From contig NZ_JAGSOV010000078.1 in the NCBI RefSeq assembly GCF_023898865.1, positions 1 to 64,000 of the forward strand: a stretch of DNA of 64,000 nt, in the 5' to 3' direction. This stretch comes from Pseudonocardia humida (lineage in GTDB: Bacteria; Actinomycetota; Actinomycetes; Mycobacteriales; Pseudonocardiaceae). The stretch's first letter is position 1. Each line of letters starts with the position of its first letter. The position numbers were made by a program, and so were the translations under genes. The notes beneath the pieces are model-generated. The model worked only from the letters and a program-made list of their open reading frames with translations. It had not been told where the DNA came from and ran no database searches. Shown here one piece after another: positions 6,580 through 15,136 of the stretch.

Positions 6580-9315
6580 GTGGGCGACTTCGGATACCCG
6601 CTCGACCGGGCCGTCGTCGTGCCGCCGGCCGTCCCGCTCACCGGGGCGGCCGGCCTCGACTTCGTCGGCGCCACGTCCCACCCGGCGGTTGCCCGGTTGC
6701 CCGACCGGAACACCGTCCACGGGCTGACGGTCGGCGGTCCGGTGCCGTTGCGCCCGGACGGGCCCGTCGCCGCGGCCGATCGCCCGCCGACGGGTCCGGT
6801 GCCCGTGCCCCGGCCGGTCCAGGCCGACAGCGAGCCGGGCGAGCTGGTCCGGCTACCGGTCCCGGTCCACGACGAGGAACCCGACGAGCAGCCCGCGGTG
6901 CTCGTGCTACCCGACGTGCCGGACGAGCCCGCCCTGCTGTGCGACCGCGAAGGGCGCATCGCCCGGGTCAACGCGGCCCTGCTCGGACTGGCCTCGCGGC
7001 TGCCCGCGGTCCCCGGCGAGGACCTGCCCGGCATGGGGTGGCGGGCCGCGCCCGACGGGCTCGACCGGGCGCCGCTGCCCGACCTGGTCAGCGGGCCCGA
7101 CACGGACGCCCGGCTGGTCCGCACCGACGGCTCGCTGGTCCCGGTGCGGCTGGTCCGCCGGATCATCGCCGGCGGCGAGCTGTGCCTGGTGCTGCCGCAC
7201 CGGGCGGTGCCCGGCCACGCGTGCGGGACGCCGGTGGGTACCTGGACGTTCGACCCGGCCGCGGCCGCCCTGTGCCGCGACGCCGACCTCGAGGAGCTCT
7301 ACCGGGCCGCCGGCGTGCCCACCGGCCAGGGCCCGACCGCGGTCGAGGCGCAGCAGGTGGCCGCGCTCAGCCAGGCGCTGCGCACCCAGGCCCGGCCCGC
7401 CGAGCACCGCATGGAGCTGGCCGTCGCCGGCAACCGCGCGCTCGACTACGCCACCCACGTCGAGTACGGCGAGGACGGCACCCCGGTGCGGCTCGTCGGC
7501 ACGGTCCGGCTGGTCGCGGCGACCCCGCGCTCCCCGCGCCCGCCGCAGAGCCGCTCCCACCGCCCCCCGGCCCCCGGCAGGCGGTTCGCCGACCAGGCCT
7601 CCCGCCGCTTCGCCGACCTGATGGCCGCCGTGCCCGGCGGCGTCGGCCTGATCGACCGCACCGGCCGGGTCATCGACGCCAACGCCGGGCTGTGCGACCT
7701 GCTCGACGTCCGGCTGGAGATGCTGCGCGGGCGCACCGCGGCCTCGCTGACCGCCGACGGCTTCACCGGCCAGGACCCCGACCCCGCCGAGAGCGCCGAC
7801 GGGCTGCCCGGCTGGCTGCGGCGGGCGTCGATGGCCCCCGACCGGCTGTACCGGGCCCCCGAGGTGCCGCTGCTGCGCATCGACGGCACCACCGTGTGGT
7901 GCGAGCTGGCGGTCACCGCCACCCCCGCCGACGACGGCAGCCCGCTGTGGCTGGTCGTGTTCACCGACGTCACCGAGCGCAGGCGGGTCAGGGAGCTGCT
8001 GCGCAGCGCGGGCACCGTCGACGAGCTCACCCGGCTGCCCAACCGGGCCGCCACGATCGAGCTGGTCGACCGGTTGCTGGCCGGCCCGGGCCGCGACCGC
8101 GTCGCCGTCGTCTGCGGCGACCTGGACGACTTCTCCCGGGTCAACTCCTCGCTGGGCCACGAGGCCGGCGACGACCTCCTGGTCACGCTGGCCGGCAGGC
8201 TGCAGCGCGAGCTGCCCGTCAGCTGCACGGCGGCCCGGCTGTCCGGCGACGAGTTCGTGGTCATCTGCGCCGACCACTCCGAGGTCGGCGGGCCCGACAT
8301 CCTGGCCCGCACCGTCGCCGACCTGCTCCGCCCGACGATCACCGTGCACGGCCGCCCGGTGCAGATGACGGCGTCGGTCGGTGTGGCCCAGCCGGTGCCC
8401 GCGGGGGAGGTGCGCGCGGCCGACCTGCTGCGCTTCGCCGAGGTGGCGATGCAGGACGTCAAGCGCCGCCAGCGCCGCGGCGGGATCGGCATGGCCACCG
8501 ACGGGGTGGTCAGCTCCGCGACGATGGCCCTGGAGCTGGAGGCCGAGCTGCGCTCGACCATCGCCACCGGCGGGCTGACCCTGCTCTACCAGCCGGTGGT
8601 CGGCCCGGACGGCACCGTGCTCTCGGCGGAGGCGCTGGTCCGCTGGCCGCACCCGGAGCGCGGCATGATCTCGCCCGCCGAGTTCCTGCCGGTGGCCCAG
8701 CGCAGCGGCCTGCTGCGCGACCTCGACATGTGGGTGCTGCGCACGGCGGCCGAGGAGGCGGCGACCTGGCCGGTGGCGCGCGGCATCCGCCCGGCCGTCG
8801 CGGTCAACCTGGCCGGCCTGCTGCCCGGCGACACCGACTTCCTCGACGTGGTGACCGGGTTCGTCACCGACGCCGGCCTGCCCTGGGACCGGCTGGTGCT
8901 CGAGCTCGTCGAGACCAGCCTGGTGGCGCTGCCGCCGCACGCGCTGGCCGCGATGGACACCCTGGTCAAACGGGGAGTGCGGTTCGCGGTCGACGACTTC
9001 GGCACCGGCTACTCCTCGCTGGCCCGGCTCAAGGAGCTGCCCGCGCAGACCATCAAGATCGACCGCGCGTTCGTGACCGGCGTCGGCGAGGACCGCGCCG
9101 ACTTCGCGGTGGCCAGGGCGGTGGTGGACATGGCCGCGGCGATGAACCGCACCACCGTGGCCGAGGGGGTGGAGACGGGCGAGCAGTTCCTGGTGCTGCG
9201 CAGGCTGGGCGTCGACGCGTTCCAGGGCTACTTCTTCGCCAAGCCGCTCACCCCGCACGAGCTGCGCGCGAAGCTCGACGCCGTCGAACTGGTGGCCCCC
9301 GCTGCGGGTCTCTAA
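6580..9315 (+). CDS. PAS/GGDEF/EAL cyclic-di-GMP turnover protein
   Basis: This soluble protein of about 911 residues carries a PAS-like region, a clearer PAS domain (ADLMAAVPGGVGLIDRTGRV to FTDVTERRRV), a GGDEF domain with the site LSGDEFVVI, and an EAL domain with EALVRW, DDFGTGYSSL, KIDRAFV and AEGVET. Both enzymatic sites look intact, since SGDEF is an accepted variant of GGDEF, so it may make cyclic di-GMP, degrade it, or do both. I place the start at the GTG at 6580 behind GGGAGG; in-frame TTG 6541 and GTG 6550 are alternatives. No membrane segment is visible, so the PAS domains probably sense a cytoplasmic cue. Confidence 0.92.
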   Translation: MGDFGYPLDRAVVVPPAVPLTGAAGLDFVGATSHPAVARLPDRNTVHGLTVGGPVPLRPDGPVAAADRPPTGPVPVPRPVQADSEPGELVRLPVPVHDEEPDEQPAVLVLPDVPDEPALLCDREGRIARVNAALLGLASRLPAVPGEDLPGMGWRAAPDGLDRAPLPDLVSGPDTDARLVRTDGSLVPVRLVRRIIAGGELCLVLPHRAVPGHACGTPVGTWTFDPAAAALCRDADLEELYRAAGVPTGQGPTAVEAQQVAALSQALRTQARPAEHRMELAVAGNRALDYATHVEYGEDGTPVRLVGTVRLVAATPRSPRPPQSRSHRPPAPGRRFADQASRRFADLMAAVPGGVGLIDRTGRVIDANAGLCDLLDVRLEMLRGRTAASLTADGFTGQDPDPAESADGLPGWLRRASMAPDRLYRAPEVPLLRIDGTTVWCELAVTATPADDGSPLWLVVFTDVTERRRVRELLRSAGTVDELTRLPNRAATIELVDRLLAGPGRDRVAVVCGDLDDFSRVNSSLGHEAGDDLLVTLAGRLQRELPVSCTAARLSGDEFVVICADHSEVGGPDILARTVADLLRPTITVHGRPVQMTASVGVAQPVPAGEVRAADLLRFAEVAMQDVKRRQRRGGIGMATDGVVSSATMALELEAELRSTIATGGLTLLYQPVVGPDGTVLSAEALVRWPHPERGMISPAEFLPVAQRSGLLRDLDMWVLRTAAEEAATWPVARGIRPAVAVNLAGLLPGDTDFLDVVTGFVTDAGLPWDRLVLELVETSLVALPPHALAAMDTLVKRGVRFAVDDFGTGYSSLARLKELPAQTIKIDRAFVTGVGEDRADFAVARAVVDMAAAMNRTTVAEGVETGEQFLVLRRLGVDAFQGYFFAKPLTPHELRAKLDAVELVAPAAGL

Positions 9316-9413
9316 CAGGTCACGGCCGGTCGCCGTTGTCGGTGCAGCGGGATAGCGTTGCTCCACATGCGGCGGCCGGCAAGGGGTCGTCGGTGAACAC
9401 GGAGGTCCCTCGG

Positions 9414-10511
9414 ATGATCGAGTTCCGGGGCGTGACCAAGCGCTTCCCCGACGGCACCGTCGCTGTCGACGCCCTCGACCTGACCGTCGACGCCGGAAAG
9501 ATCACGGTGTTCGTCGGACCATCGGGATGTGGCAAGACGACGTCCCTGCGCATGATCAACCGCATGATCGACCCCAGCGACGGGGTCATCTCCGTCGACG
9601 GGCGCGACATCATGTCCGTCGACGCCGCCGACCTGCGCCGCGGCATCGGCTACGTCATCCAGCAGGCCGGGCTGTTCCCGCACCGCACCATCCTGGACAA
9701 CATCGCCACCGTCCCGATGCTGTTGGGCTGGGACAAGGCCAAGGCCCGCAAGCGCTCCGCCGAGCTGATGGAGATCGTCGGGCTGGTCCCGGAGATGGCC
9801 AAGCGCTACCCGGCCCAGCTCTCCGGCGGCCAGCAGCAGCGCGTCGGGGTGGCCAGGGCGCTCGCCGCCGACCCGCCCGTGCTGCTGATGGACGAGCCGT
9901 TCAGCGCGGTCGACCCGGTGGTCCGCGAGAGCCTGCAGGAGGAGCTGCTGCGGCTGCAGTCCGAGCTGGGCAAGACCATCGTCTTCGTCACCCACGACAT
10001 CGACGAGGCGGTCAAGCTGGGCGACAAGGTCGCCGTGTTCCGCACCGGCGGCATCCTGGCCCAGTACGACGACCCGGGCCACCTGCTGGCCCGCCCGGCC
10101 GACGACTTCGTCGACGGGTTCGTCGGGCGAGACCGCGGCTACCGCGGTCTCGGCTTCCTGTCCTCGGCCGAGCTGCCGCTGGGCGAGCTGCCCACGGTCA
10201 CCGTCGGCGACCCGGCCCCCACCGGCGACGACGCGGCCTGGACGCTCGTCCTCGACGCCGACCGCCAGCCGCAGGGCTGGCTGCAGGGCTCCGGCGACGG
10301 CCCGCGGGTGACCGCCGAGCACCTCGTGCCCGGCGGCTCGCTCTACGACGTGTCGTCGGGCTCGCTGCGCAGCGCGCTCGACGCCGCGCTGTCCTCGCCG
10401 TCGGGCAAGGGCGTGGCGATCGACGCCGACGGCGCGTTCGCCGGTTCCATCAGCGCCGACGACGTGCTGACCGCGCTGGCCAGGGTGCGCAGCGCGGAGG
10501 CCGCGGCGTGA
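9414..10511 (+). CDS. opuCA: Osmoprotectant ABC importer, ATP-binding protein
   Basis: The 365-residue ATPase energises uptake of glycine betaine, carnitine or choline. It has Walker A GPSGCGKT, signature LSGGQQQR, Walker B VLLMDEPFSAVD and the H-loop VTHDIDEA, with the ProV/OpuCA feature YVIQQAGLFPHRTI. The last 110 residues are a degenerate CBS-like pair (ALDADRQPQGWL, AIDADGAFAGSI), which in this family senses ionic strength or cyclic di-AMP. GGAGG at 9401 precedes the ATG at 9414. It is the first gene of a four-gene operon and overlaps the next by GTGA. The exact substrate is inferred from the family. Confidence 0.95.
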   Translation: MIEFRGVTKRFPDGTVAVDALDLTVDAGKITVFVGPSGCGKTTSLRMINRMIDPSDGVISVDGRDIMSVDAADLRRGIGYVIQQAGLFPHRTILDNIATVPMLLGWDKAKARKRSAELMEIVGLVPEMAKRYPAQLSGGQQQRVGVARALAADPPVLLMDEPFSAVDPVVRESLQEELLRLQSELGKTIVFVTHDIDEAVKLGDKVAVFRTGGILAQYDDPGHLLARPADDFVDGFVGRDRGYRGLGFLSSAELPLGELPTVTVGDPAPTGDDAAWTLVLDADRQPQGWLQGSGDGPRVTAEHLVPGGSLYDVSSGSLRSALDAALSSPSGKGVAIDADGAFAGSISADDVLTALARVRSAEAAA

Positions 10512-11155
10512 CCTGGGTCCTGGGCAACCTGGAGCTCATCGGCGACCTGACGCTGGAGCACCTGGTCTTCGCCCTGCCGCCGGTCGTCATCGGGCTGCTG
10601 CTCGCCATCCCGCTGGGCTGGCTGGCCAACCGCACCCGCACCGGCCGCACGATCGTGATCAACCTGGCCGGCCTGCTGTACACGGTGCCGTCGCTGGCGC
10701 TGTTCGTGATCCTGCCCGCCGTGCTGGGCACCGGCATCCTCGACTCGATCAACGTCATCATCGCGCTCACCGTCTACACGCTGGCGCTGCTGGTCCGCAC
10801 CGTCGCCGACGCGCTGTCCGCCGTGCCCGGCACGGTGATCGACTCGGCCACCGCGATGGGCTACCGCCCGGTGCGCCGGTTCCTGGCCGTCGAGCTGCCG
10901 CTGTCGATCCCGGTGGTGCTGGCCGGCGTGCGGGTGGCGGCGGTGTCGTCGATCAGCCTGGTCACCGTCGGCTCGGTGATCGGGTTCGGCGGGCTGGGCA
11001 AGATGTTCACCGACGGCTTCCAGCGCGACATCCCCCAGGAGATCATCGCCGGGATCGTGCTGGTGCTGGTCATCGCGCTGGTGGTCGACGGCCTGCTGCT
11101 GCTGCTCGGGCGGGCGCTCACCCCGTGGACCAAGGCGAGGGCGGGAGCGCGATGA
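10508..11155 (+). CDS. opuCB: Osmoprotectant ABC importer, permease 1
   Basis: The 215-residue inner-membrane protein has about five or six hydrophobic helices and the BPD_transp_1 coupling signature around DSATAMGYRPVRRFLAVELPLSIPVVLAG. It also has the typical opening HLVFALPPVVIGLLLAIPLGWLAN of OpuCB/OsmW proteins. The GTG start overlaps the ATPase stop, and the gene ends in an ATGA overlap with the second permease. The two permeases would form the heterodimeric channel driven by the ATPase. Confidence 0.94.
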   Translation: MTWVLGNLELIGDLTLEHLVFALPPVVIGLLLAIPLGWLANRTRTGRTIVINLAGLLYTVPSLALFVILPAVLGTGILDSINVIIALTVYTLALLVRTVADALSAVPGTVIDSATAMGYRPVRRFLAVELPLSIPVVLAGVRVAAVSSISLVTVGSVIGFGGLGKMFTDGFQRDIPQEIIAGIVLVLVIALVVDGLLLLLGRALTPWTKARAGAR

Positions 11156-11874
11156 CCATCTTCGGGTGGCTGTTCGACCCGGCGAACTGGACGGGCCCGC
11201 AGGGCGCGCCGCAGCGGCTCGTCGAGCACCTCGGCTACACCGCGCTCACCCTGCTCATCGCGATCATCATCGCGGTCCCCTTGGGCGCCTGGATCGGCCA
11301 CACCGGCCGCGGCGGATTCCTGGTCGTCGGGCTGGCCAACGGGCTGCGCGCGCTGCCCACCCTCGGCCTGCTGGTGCTGCTGGTCGGCGCGATCGGCATC
11401 GGCCTGCTCGGCCCGCTCATCGCGCTCGTCGTGCTGGCGGTGCCGCCGATCCTGGCCGGCACGTACGCCGGCGTGCGCAACGTCGACGGCGCAGTGGTCG
11501 ACGCGGCCAAGGGCATGGGCATGCGCGGTCGCGACGTGCTGTTCCAGGTCGAGCTGCCCAACGCGCTGCCGCTGATCATCGGCGGCATCCGCAGCTCGCT
11601 GCTGCAGGTCCTGTCCACCGCCACCATCGCCGCGTTCGTCGCGCTCGGCGGCCTGGGCCGGTTCATCATCGACGGTCTGGCCGTGCGCGACTTCGGCCAG
11701 ATGATCGGCGGCTCGCTGCTGGTCGCGGGCCTCGCCATCGTCTCCGACCTGCTGCTCGCCGGTCTGCAGAAGCTGCTCGTCTCGCCCGGTCTGCAGGCCG
11801 CGGCGGCCCAGCGCGGCGGCAAGCGCCGGCTGCGCGCGGTGCCCGACAAGACCCTCACCGCGGAAGCGGCCTGA
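11152..11874 (+). CDS. opuCD: Osmoprotectant ABC importer, permease 2
   Basis: The 240-residue membrane protein is homologous to the preceding permease. It shows HLGYTALTLLIAIIIAVPLGAWIGH, then NGLRALPTLGLLVLLVG, and the coupling loop DAAKGMGMRGRDVLFQVELPNALP. The start at the ATG at 11152 overlaps the previous stop. The C-terminal RGGKRRLRAVPDKT is basic and cytoplasmic. Its tight coupling with opuCB and opuCA supports one stoichiometric complex. Confidence 0.94.
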   Translation: MTIFGWLFDPANWTGPQGAPQRLVEHLGYTALTLLIAIIIAVPLGAWIGHTGRGGFLVVGLANGLRALPTLGLLVLLVGAIGIGLLGPLIALVVLAVPPILAGTYAGVRNVDGAVVDAAKGMGMRGRDVLFQVELPNALPLIIGGIRSSLLQVLSTATIAAFVALGGLGRFIIDGLAVRDFGQMIGGSLLVAGLAIVSDLLLAGLQKLLVSPGLQAAAAQRGGKRRLRAVPDKTLTAEAA

Positions 11875-11924
11875 ACCCGACCCGCCGCAGCGCCGCGGCA
11901 TCGTCTCAACCAGAAGGACCCCCG

Positions 11925-12869
11925 ATGCACCGATCCGTCCTCTCCCGACGTGCGGCGGTGGCCGCAGTGGCCGCCGCCTCGGCGCTCGCGCTCGTCGCCT
12001 GCGGCGGCGGCGGCGACCCGCTGGCCAACGGCGGCTCCGGCCAGCAGTCCGGCGGCGACGCCGCGCAGACCATCGTCGTGGGCTCGGCCAACTTCACCGA
12101 GAGCCAGATCCTCGCCGAGATCTACGCCCAGGCCCTCGAGGCCAAGGGCGTCACCATCGAGAAGCGGCTGTCCATCGGCAGCCGCGAGACCTACATGCCC
12201 GGCCTGCAGGACGGCTCCATCGACCTGATCCCGGAGTACAGCGGCGTGCTGCTGCAGTACTTCGACAAGGGCGCCACCGAGGTCGAGGCCGAGGCCGTCT
12301 ACACCGCGCTGCAGGCCGCGCTGCCCCCCGCGCTGACCGTGCTCGAGAAGTCCGAGGCCGAGGACAAGGACGCCGTCGTCGTCACCCGGGAGACCGCCAC
12401 CCGCCTCAACGCCACGTCCATCGCCGACCTCGCGCCCAACTGCGGGCAGCTCGTCTTCGGCGGCGCGCCGGAGTTCCAGACCCGCCCCGACGGCATCCCC
12501 GGCATCGCCGAGAGCTACGGCTGCACCTTCGCCAGCTACCAGTCGCTCGACGCCGGCGGCCCGCTGACGGTCGGCGCGCTGGCCAACGGCGACATCCAGG
12601 CGGCCAACCTGTTCACCACCGACGCCTCCATCAAGACCAACGACTTCGTCGTGCTCGAGGACCCGGAGAACAACTTCGCCGCGCAGAACGTGCTGCCGCT
12701 GATCAACAAGGAGAAGGCGACCCCCGAGGTCACCGAGACCCTCAACGCCATCTCGGCCAAGCTCACCACCGACGGGCTCATCGCCCTGAACGCCGAGGCG
12801 TCCAGCGACGCCAAGCCCAGCCCGGAGACCGTGGCCAAGAACTGGCTGGACCAGAACGGCCTGTCCTGA
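11925..12869 (+). CDS. opuCC: Osmoprotectant-binding lipoprotein of the ABC importer
   Basis: The 314-residue protein begins with a signal peptide and the lipobox LVAC, so it is anchored to the outer face of the membrane. The mature domain starts with TIVVGSANFTESQILAEIYAQ, the hallmark of the OpuAC/OsmX group of glycine-betaine and choline binders, and includes the ligand-region motif DLIPEYSGVLLQYF. It delivers the solute to the two permeases encoded just upstream; the gap is 50 bp with GAAGGAC before the ATG. It is the last gene of the operon and is followed by a hairpin terminator. Confidence 0.95.
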   Translation: MHRSVLSRRAAVAAVAAASALALVACGGGGDPLANGGSGQQSGGDAAQTIVVGSANFTESQILAEIYAQALEAKGVTIEKRLSIGSRETYMPGLQDGSIDLIPEYSGVLLQYFDKGATEVEAEAVYTALQAALPPALTVLEKSEAEDKDAVVVTRETATRLNATSIADLAPNCGQLVFGGAPEFQTRPDGIPGIAESYGCTFASYQSLDAGGPLTVGALANGDIQAANLFTTDASIKTNDFVVLEDPENNFAAQNVLPLINKEKATPEVTETLNAISAKLTTDGLIALNAEASSDAKPSPETVAKNWLDQNGLS

Positions 12870-12891
12870 CCCCAGCCCCGCGGAGCCCCCG

Positions 12892-12917
12892 CCCCGGCTT
12901 CCCGCCGGGCCGGGGCT
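12892..12917 (+). terminator. Likely terminator of the osmoprotectant operon
   Basis: GCCCCGGC and GCCGGGGC form an 8-bp GC stem around a 10-base loop, 22 bases after the opuCC stop. The T run is weak, as is common in GC-rich actinobacteria. Confidence 0.55.
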
Positions 12918-12949
12918 CTCGGCGTTCCGCTCGTCCCTGCTCAGCGCAG

Positions 12950-13585
12950 GGCGGGGTGCGAGCGCGCCTCTCGCCCAACCTCGTCGGGCGAATGCGACTC
13001 TCGCTCGGCTGATGCGGCGCGCAAGCGCCGCGAGGCGGGCCCAGGCGAGGCGGCGCGCAGCTCCACTCCCCTCCCGAGGCCCCTGCTCGATCCGAGGGCG
13101 CTCACCGCGGAGGCGCCGCCGGAGGCGCTCTTCCACCCCGATCTGGATCAGCCCGCTCGCCCGAGGCTGGGCGCGCCGCCCGGCAACGTTCCTGCCTACT
13201 GAGGGCGTCCGCGCTCGTCCGCTCCGGGAGAAGAGCTCGTCGAAGAGAGGGGAAGTGCGCCTCCGGCGGCGCCTCCGGCGAGGACCTCGGCTCGAGCAGG
13301 GGGCACTTCTCCGGGGACCGGCGAGGGATCGGGGAGATGGCGGGGTCCGGCGGGGGTCCCTGGGCACCGCGCGCACCGTGTGGTCGCCGCGCACATGTCG
13401 TGACGTGTGCGCGGTGGAGAGTCGGTGTGCGCGGTGGTGGCTGGTGTGCGTGGTCATCCGAGCGGGGCGCGGCCCCGGCCTGCCCGGGCGAGTGGCGCGC
13501 TCGCCCAACCTCGTCGTGCGGGCGCGCCGCTCGCTCACGGGGTCGGCGAGCACACGCGGCTGCGCGGAGCGTCCGTCACATCCAC
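12950..13585. repeat. Large composite intergenic repeat, copy 1
   Basis: This stretch of about 640 bp holds no convincing gene. It is bounded by a 16-bp direct repeat TCGCCCAACCTCGTCG at 12971 and 13501. Three blocks recur at 52015-52420: CCACTCCCCTCCCGAGGCCCC near 13050 (inverted there), the block around 13210-13240 (inverted there), and the palindrome block 13365-13440 in direct orientation, in which CCGCGCACA at 13387 pairs with TGTGCGCGG at 13406. The order is rearranged between copies. It looks like a non-coding repeat cluster or decayed mobile DNA. Confidence 0.6.
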
Positions 13586-14278
13586 TCATTCCACGCGGTG
13601 GCGGTCGTCCTTCCGGGCGGCGCGGAGGGTGCGCAGGGTTCGCAACGCGGAGACGTTCAGCAGGACCATGACCCCCAGGCTGACGACGTAGGCGCTCAGG
13701 CCGACCGGTTGGGTCGTGAACCGCAGCCAGGCTTCGCTGGCGTTGACCAGGTTCATCGCGATGGCCGATCCGCCGCAGACCACGACGGCGACCATCGACG
13801 TCACCATCGCGGCGGCCGCCACCCGCCGGGGCGACCGGGTGCGCCGGAAGGTCAGCGCGACCAGGAGCCCGGAGACCGCGGCGATCGTGGTGGCGGCCAC
13901 GTCCTGCACCCTGGCCAGCACCTTCACCGCGGCCGGGGCCGGGGGGCCGGGGGCCAGGCCGCTCTGCCAGACGAAGTCCCAGCCCACCATCAGCGCGGGC
14001 AGGGCGATCGCGAGCAGCAGCGCGGTGCGCCTGCCCTGCCCGGCGGCCAGCTCGTCCTGGTAGAGCGGGGCGATCTCGGCGACCGGGCCGAAGTCGCGCA
14101 CGGCCAGGCGGGCGGCGGTGTGCGGGTCGACGCCGCCGCGGCGGTAGGCGTCGGCGGCGTCGTCGAGCCCGTCGCGGGCCTCGCGGACGATGTCGCGGCG
14201 GGCCCGGGCGGGCCCGCGCAGGCTCCGGTCGAGCTCGGCGAGGTGGGCGTCGAGCGGATCGCGCAGGGACGCGGTCAC
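13586..14278 (-). CDS. PadR-coupled membrane protein with permease-prefix/HAAS-like domain
   Basis: This protein of about 230 residues begins with a cytoplasmic helical domain (LDAHLAELDRSLRGPARARRDIVREARDGLDDAADAY, then AARLAVRDFGPVAEIAPLYQDEL). That resembles the 'permease prefix domain 1'/HAAS sensor that usually partners a PadR regulator. Four membrane helices follow, for example TALLLAIALPALMVGWDFVW and AYVVSLGVMVLLNVSALR. The GTG start overlaps the PadR stop, so the two are translated together. The C-terminus RTLRAARKDDRHRVE is basic. The role is probably signalling or membrane stress response, judged from the PadR link. Confidence 0.82.
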   Translation of the reverse strand: MTASLRDPLDAHLAELDRSLRGPARARRDIVREARDGLDDAADAYRRGGVDPHTAARLAVRDFGPVAEIAPLYQDELAAGQGRRTALLLAIALPALMVGWDFVWQSGLAPGPPAPAAVKVLARVQDVAATTIAAVSGLLVALTFRRTRSPRRVAAAAMVTSMVAVVVCGGSAIAMNLVNASEAWLRFTTQPVGLSAYVVSLGVMVLLNVSALRTLRTLRAARKDDRHRVE

Positions 14279-14616
14279 GACGGCTCGCCTGCCGGTCGCG
14301 GCGGGCGCAGCACGGCCTCGACGACCGAGCTGAACTCGCTCCAGTCGGCCCGCTGCGCGGCCAGCGCGTGCCGCCCGGCCCGGGTGAGGGTGTAGGTGCG
14401 GCGCTCCCGGCCGCCGACGGTGCTCCACGAGCCGGACAGCCGCCCGGCCCGCTCCAGCCTGCGCAGCGCCGGGTAGACGGTGCCGGTGGGCAGGTCGAGC
14501 GCGCCGCCGCTGCGGGCCTGCAGCGCCTCGATGATCGCGTAGCCGTGCCGGGGGCCGTCCTCCAGCACGGACAGGATCAGCCCGTCCAGGTGGCCGCGCA
14601 CGGCGTCAGGTCGCAC
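14275..14616 (-). CDS. PadR-family transcriptional regulator
   Basis: The 113-residue repressor-type protein has the PadR winged helix: GLILSVLEDGPRHGYAI, then TGTVYPALRRLERAGRL and a wing GGRERRTYTLT. It lacks a long C-terminal domain, as in the PadR-s2 group. The GTG start is 3 bp from a GTAGGGAGTCTAC element, and a second copy lies 68 bp upstream, so the protein probably represses its own operon and perhaps the divergent membrane protein/multicopper oxidase genes. It overlaps the downstream HAAS-type gene. Confidence 0.92.
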   Translation of the reverse strand: MRPDAVRGHLDGLILSVLEDGPRHGYAIIEALQARSGGALDLPTGTVYPALRRLERAGRLSGSWSTVGGRERRTYTLTRAGRHALAAQRADWSEFSSVVEAVLRPPRPAGEPS

Positions 14617-14618
14617 GA

Positions 14619-14699
14619 GTAGGGAGTCTACTCACGATGTTGATGGTGTCATCAGGCTCGCCATCAGGGACATCCCTGATGCACATGTAGAGAGTCTAC
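14619..14699. promoter_or_regulatory. Probable PadR operator region with repeated and palindromic sites
   Basis: Within 81 bp there are two copies of GTAGRGAGTCTAC (14619-14631 and 14687-14699), a palindrome TGATGGTGTCATCA (14641-14654) and an exact palindrome ATCAGGGA-CA-TCCCTGAT (14664-14681). The region is the whole gap between the PadR gene and the divergent membrane-protein gene, so binding could control both directions. PadR sites usually have dyad symmetry, which fits either class of element. Confidence 0.65.
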
Positions 14700-14716
14700 C
14701 TATAGCGTTCCGGAGC

Positions 14717-15136
14717 GTGGACACTCTCACCCGGCCGGTGCGGGCGCGCCGGCCCGTCGTCTCGCTGTGGTTGCTGCGCTTCGCGCTGACCGCGCACCTG
14801 CTCGCGGTGCTGGTCCAGCCGGTCCTGGCCGGGCTGTTCCTGACCGGTGACGTCGACGCGATCGCCCTGCACGGCGTCATCGGCAGCGCGCTGGTGCTGG
14901 TCACCCTCATCACCACCGCCGTCGCCGTCGGCTACGTCCTGGGCGGGCGCGGACGGCTGTGGATCCTGCCGGCGCTGGTGGCGCTGTTCCTGGTCGAAGG
15001 CGTGCAGATCGGCGCGGGCTACGCCCACGAGCTGACGCTGCACGTGCCGCTCGGGGTCGCACTCGCGGTGCTGGCGGCGCTGCTCGCGGTCTGGGCGTGG
15101 ACGCCGTCAGCGGCGCGGGCGCGGGGTGCCCGGTGA
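14717..15136 (+). CDS. Four-helix membrane protein ahead of a multicopper oxidase
   Basis: The 139-residue protein has four hydrophobic helices: WLLRFALTAHLLAVLVQPVLAGLFL, then AIALHGVIGSALVLVTLITTAVAV, then LWILPALVALFLVEGVQIGAGY, then HVPLGVALAVLAALLAVWAW. Histidines lie inside or next to several helices (AHLLA, ALHGV, AHELTLHVP), a pattern seen in heme- or copper-binding membrane proteins. It overlaps the multicopper oxidase gene by GTGA, so the products probably act together, perhaps in electron transfer or copper handling. That role is inference. The GTG at 14717 is the only start before helix 1 with suitable spacing. Confidence 0.8.
   Translation: MDTLTRPVRARRPVVSLWLLRFALTAHLLAVLVQPVLAGLFLTGDVDAIALHGVIGSALVLVTLITTAVAVGYVLGGRGRLWILPALVALFLVEGVQIGAGYAHELTLHVPLGVALAVLAALLAVWAWTPSAARARGAR

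Noticed and set aside
6907..9366. Long minus-strand open frames opposite the GGDEF/EAL gene
   Set aside because: They are a by-product of high GC at third codon positions and show no family similarity, unlike the plus-strand frame.
13012..13671. Protein-coding frames in the long gap after the osmoprotectant operon
   Set aside because: The frames are Arg/Pro-rich, cross repeated blocks and palindromes, and have no ribosome-binding site.
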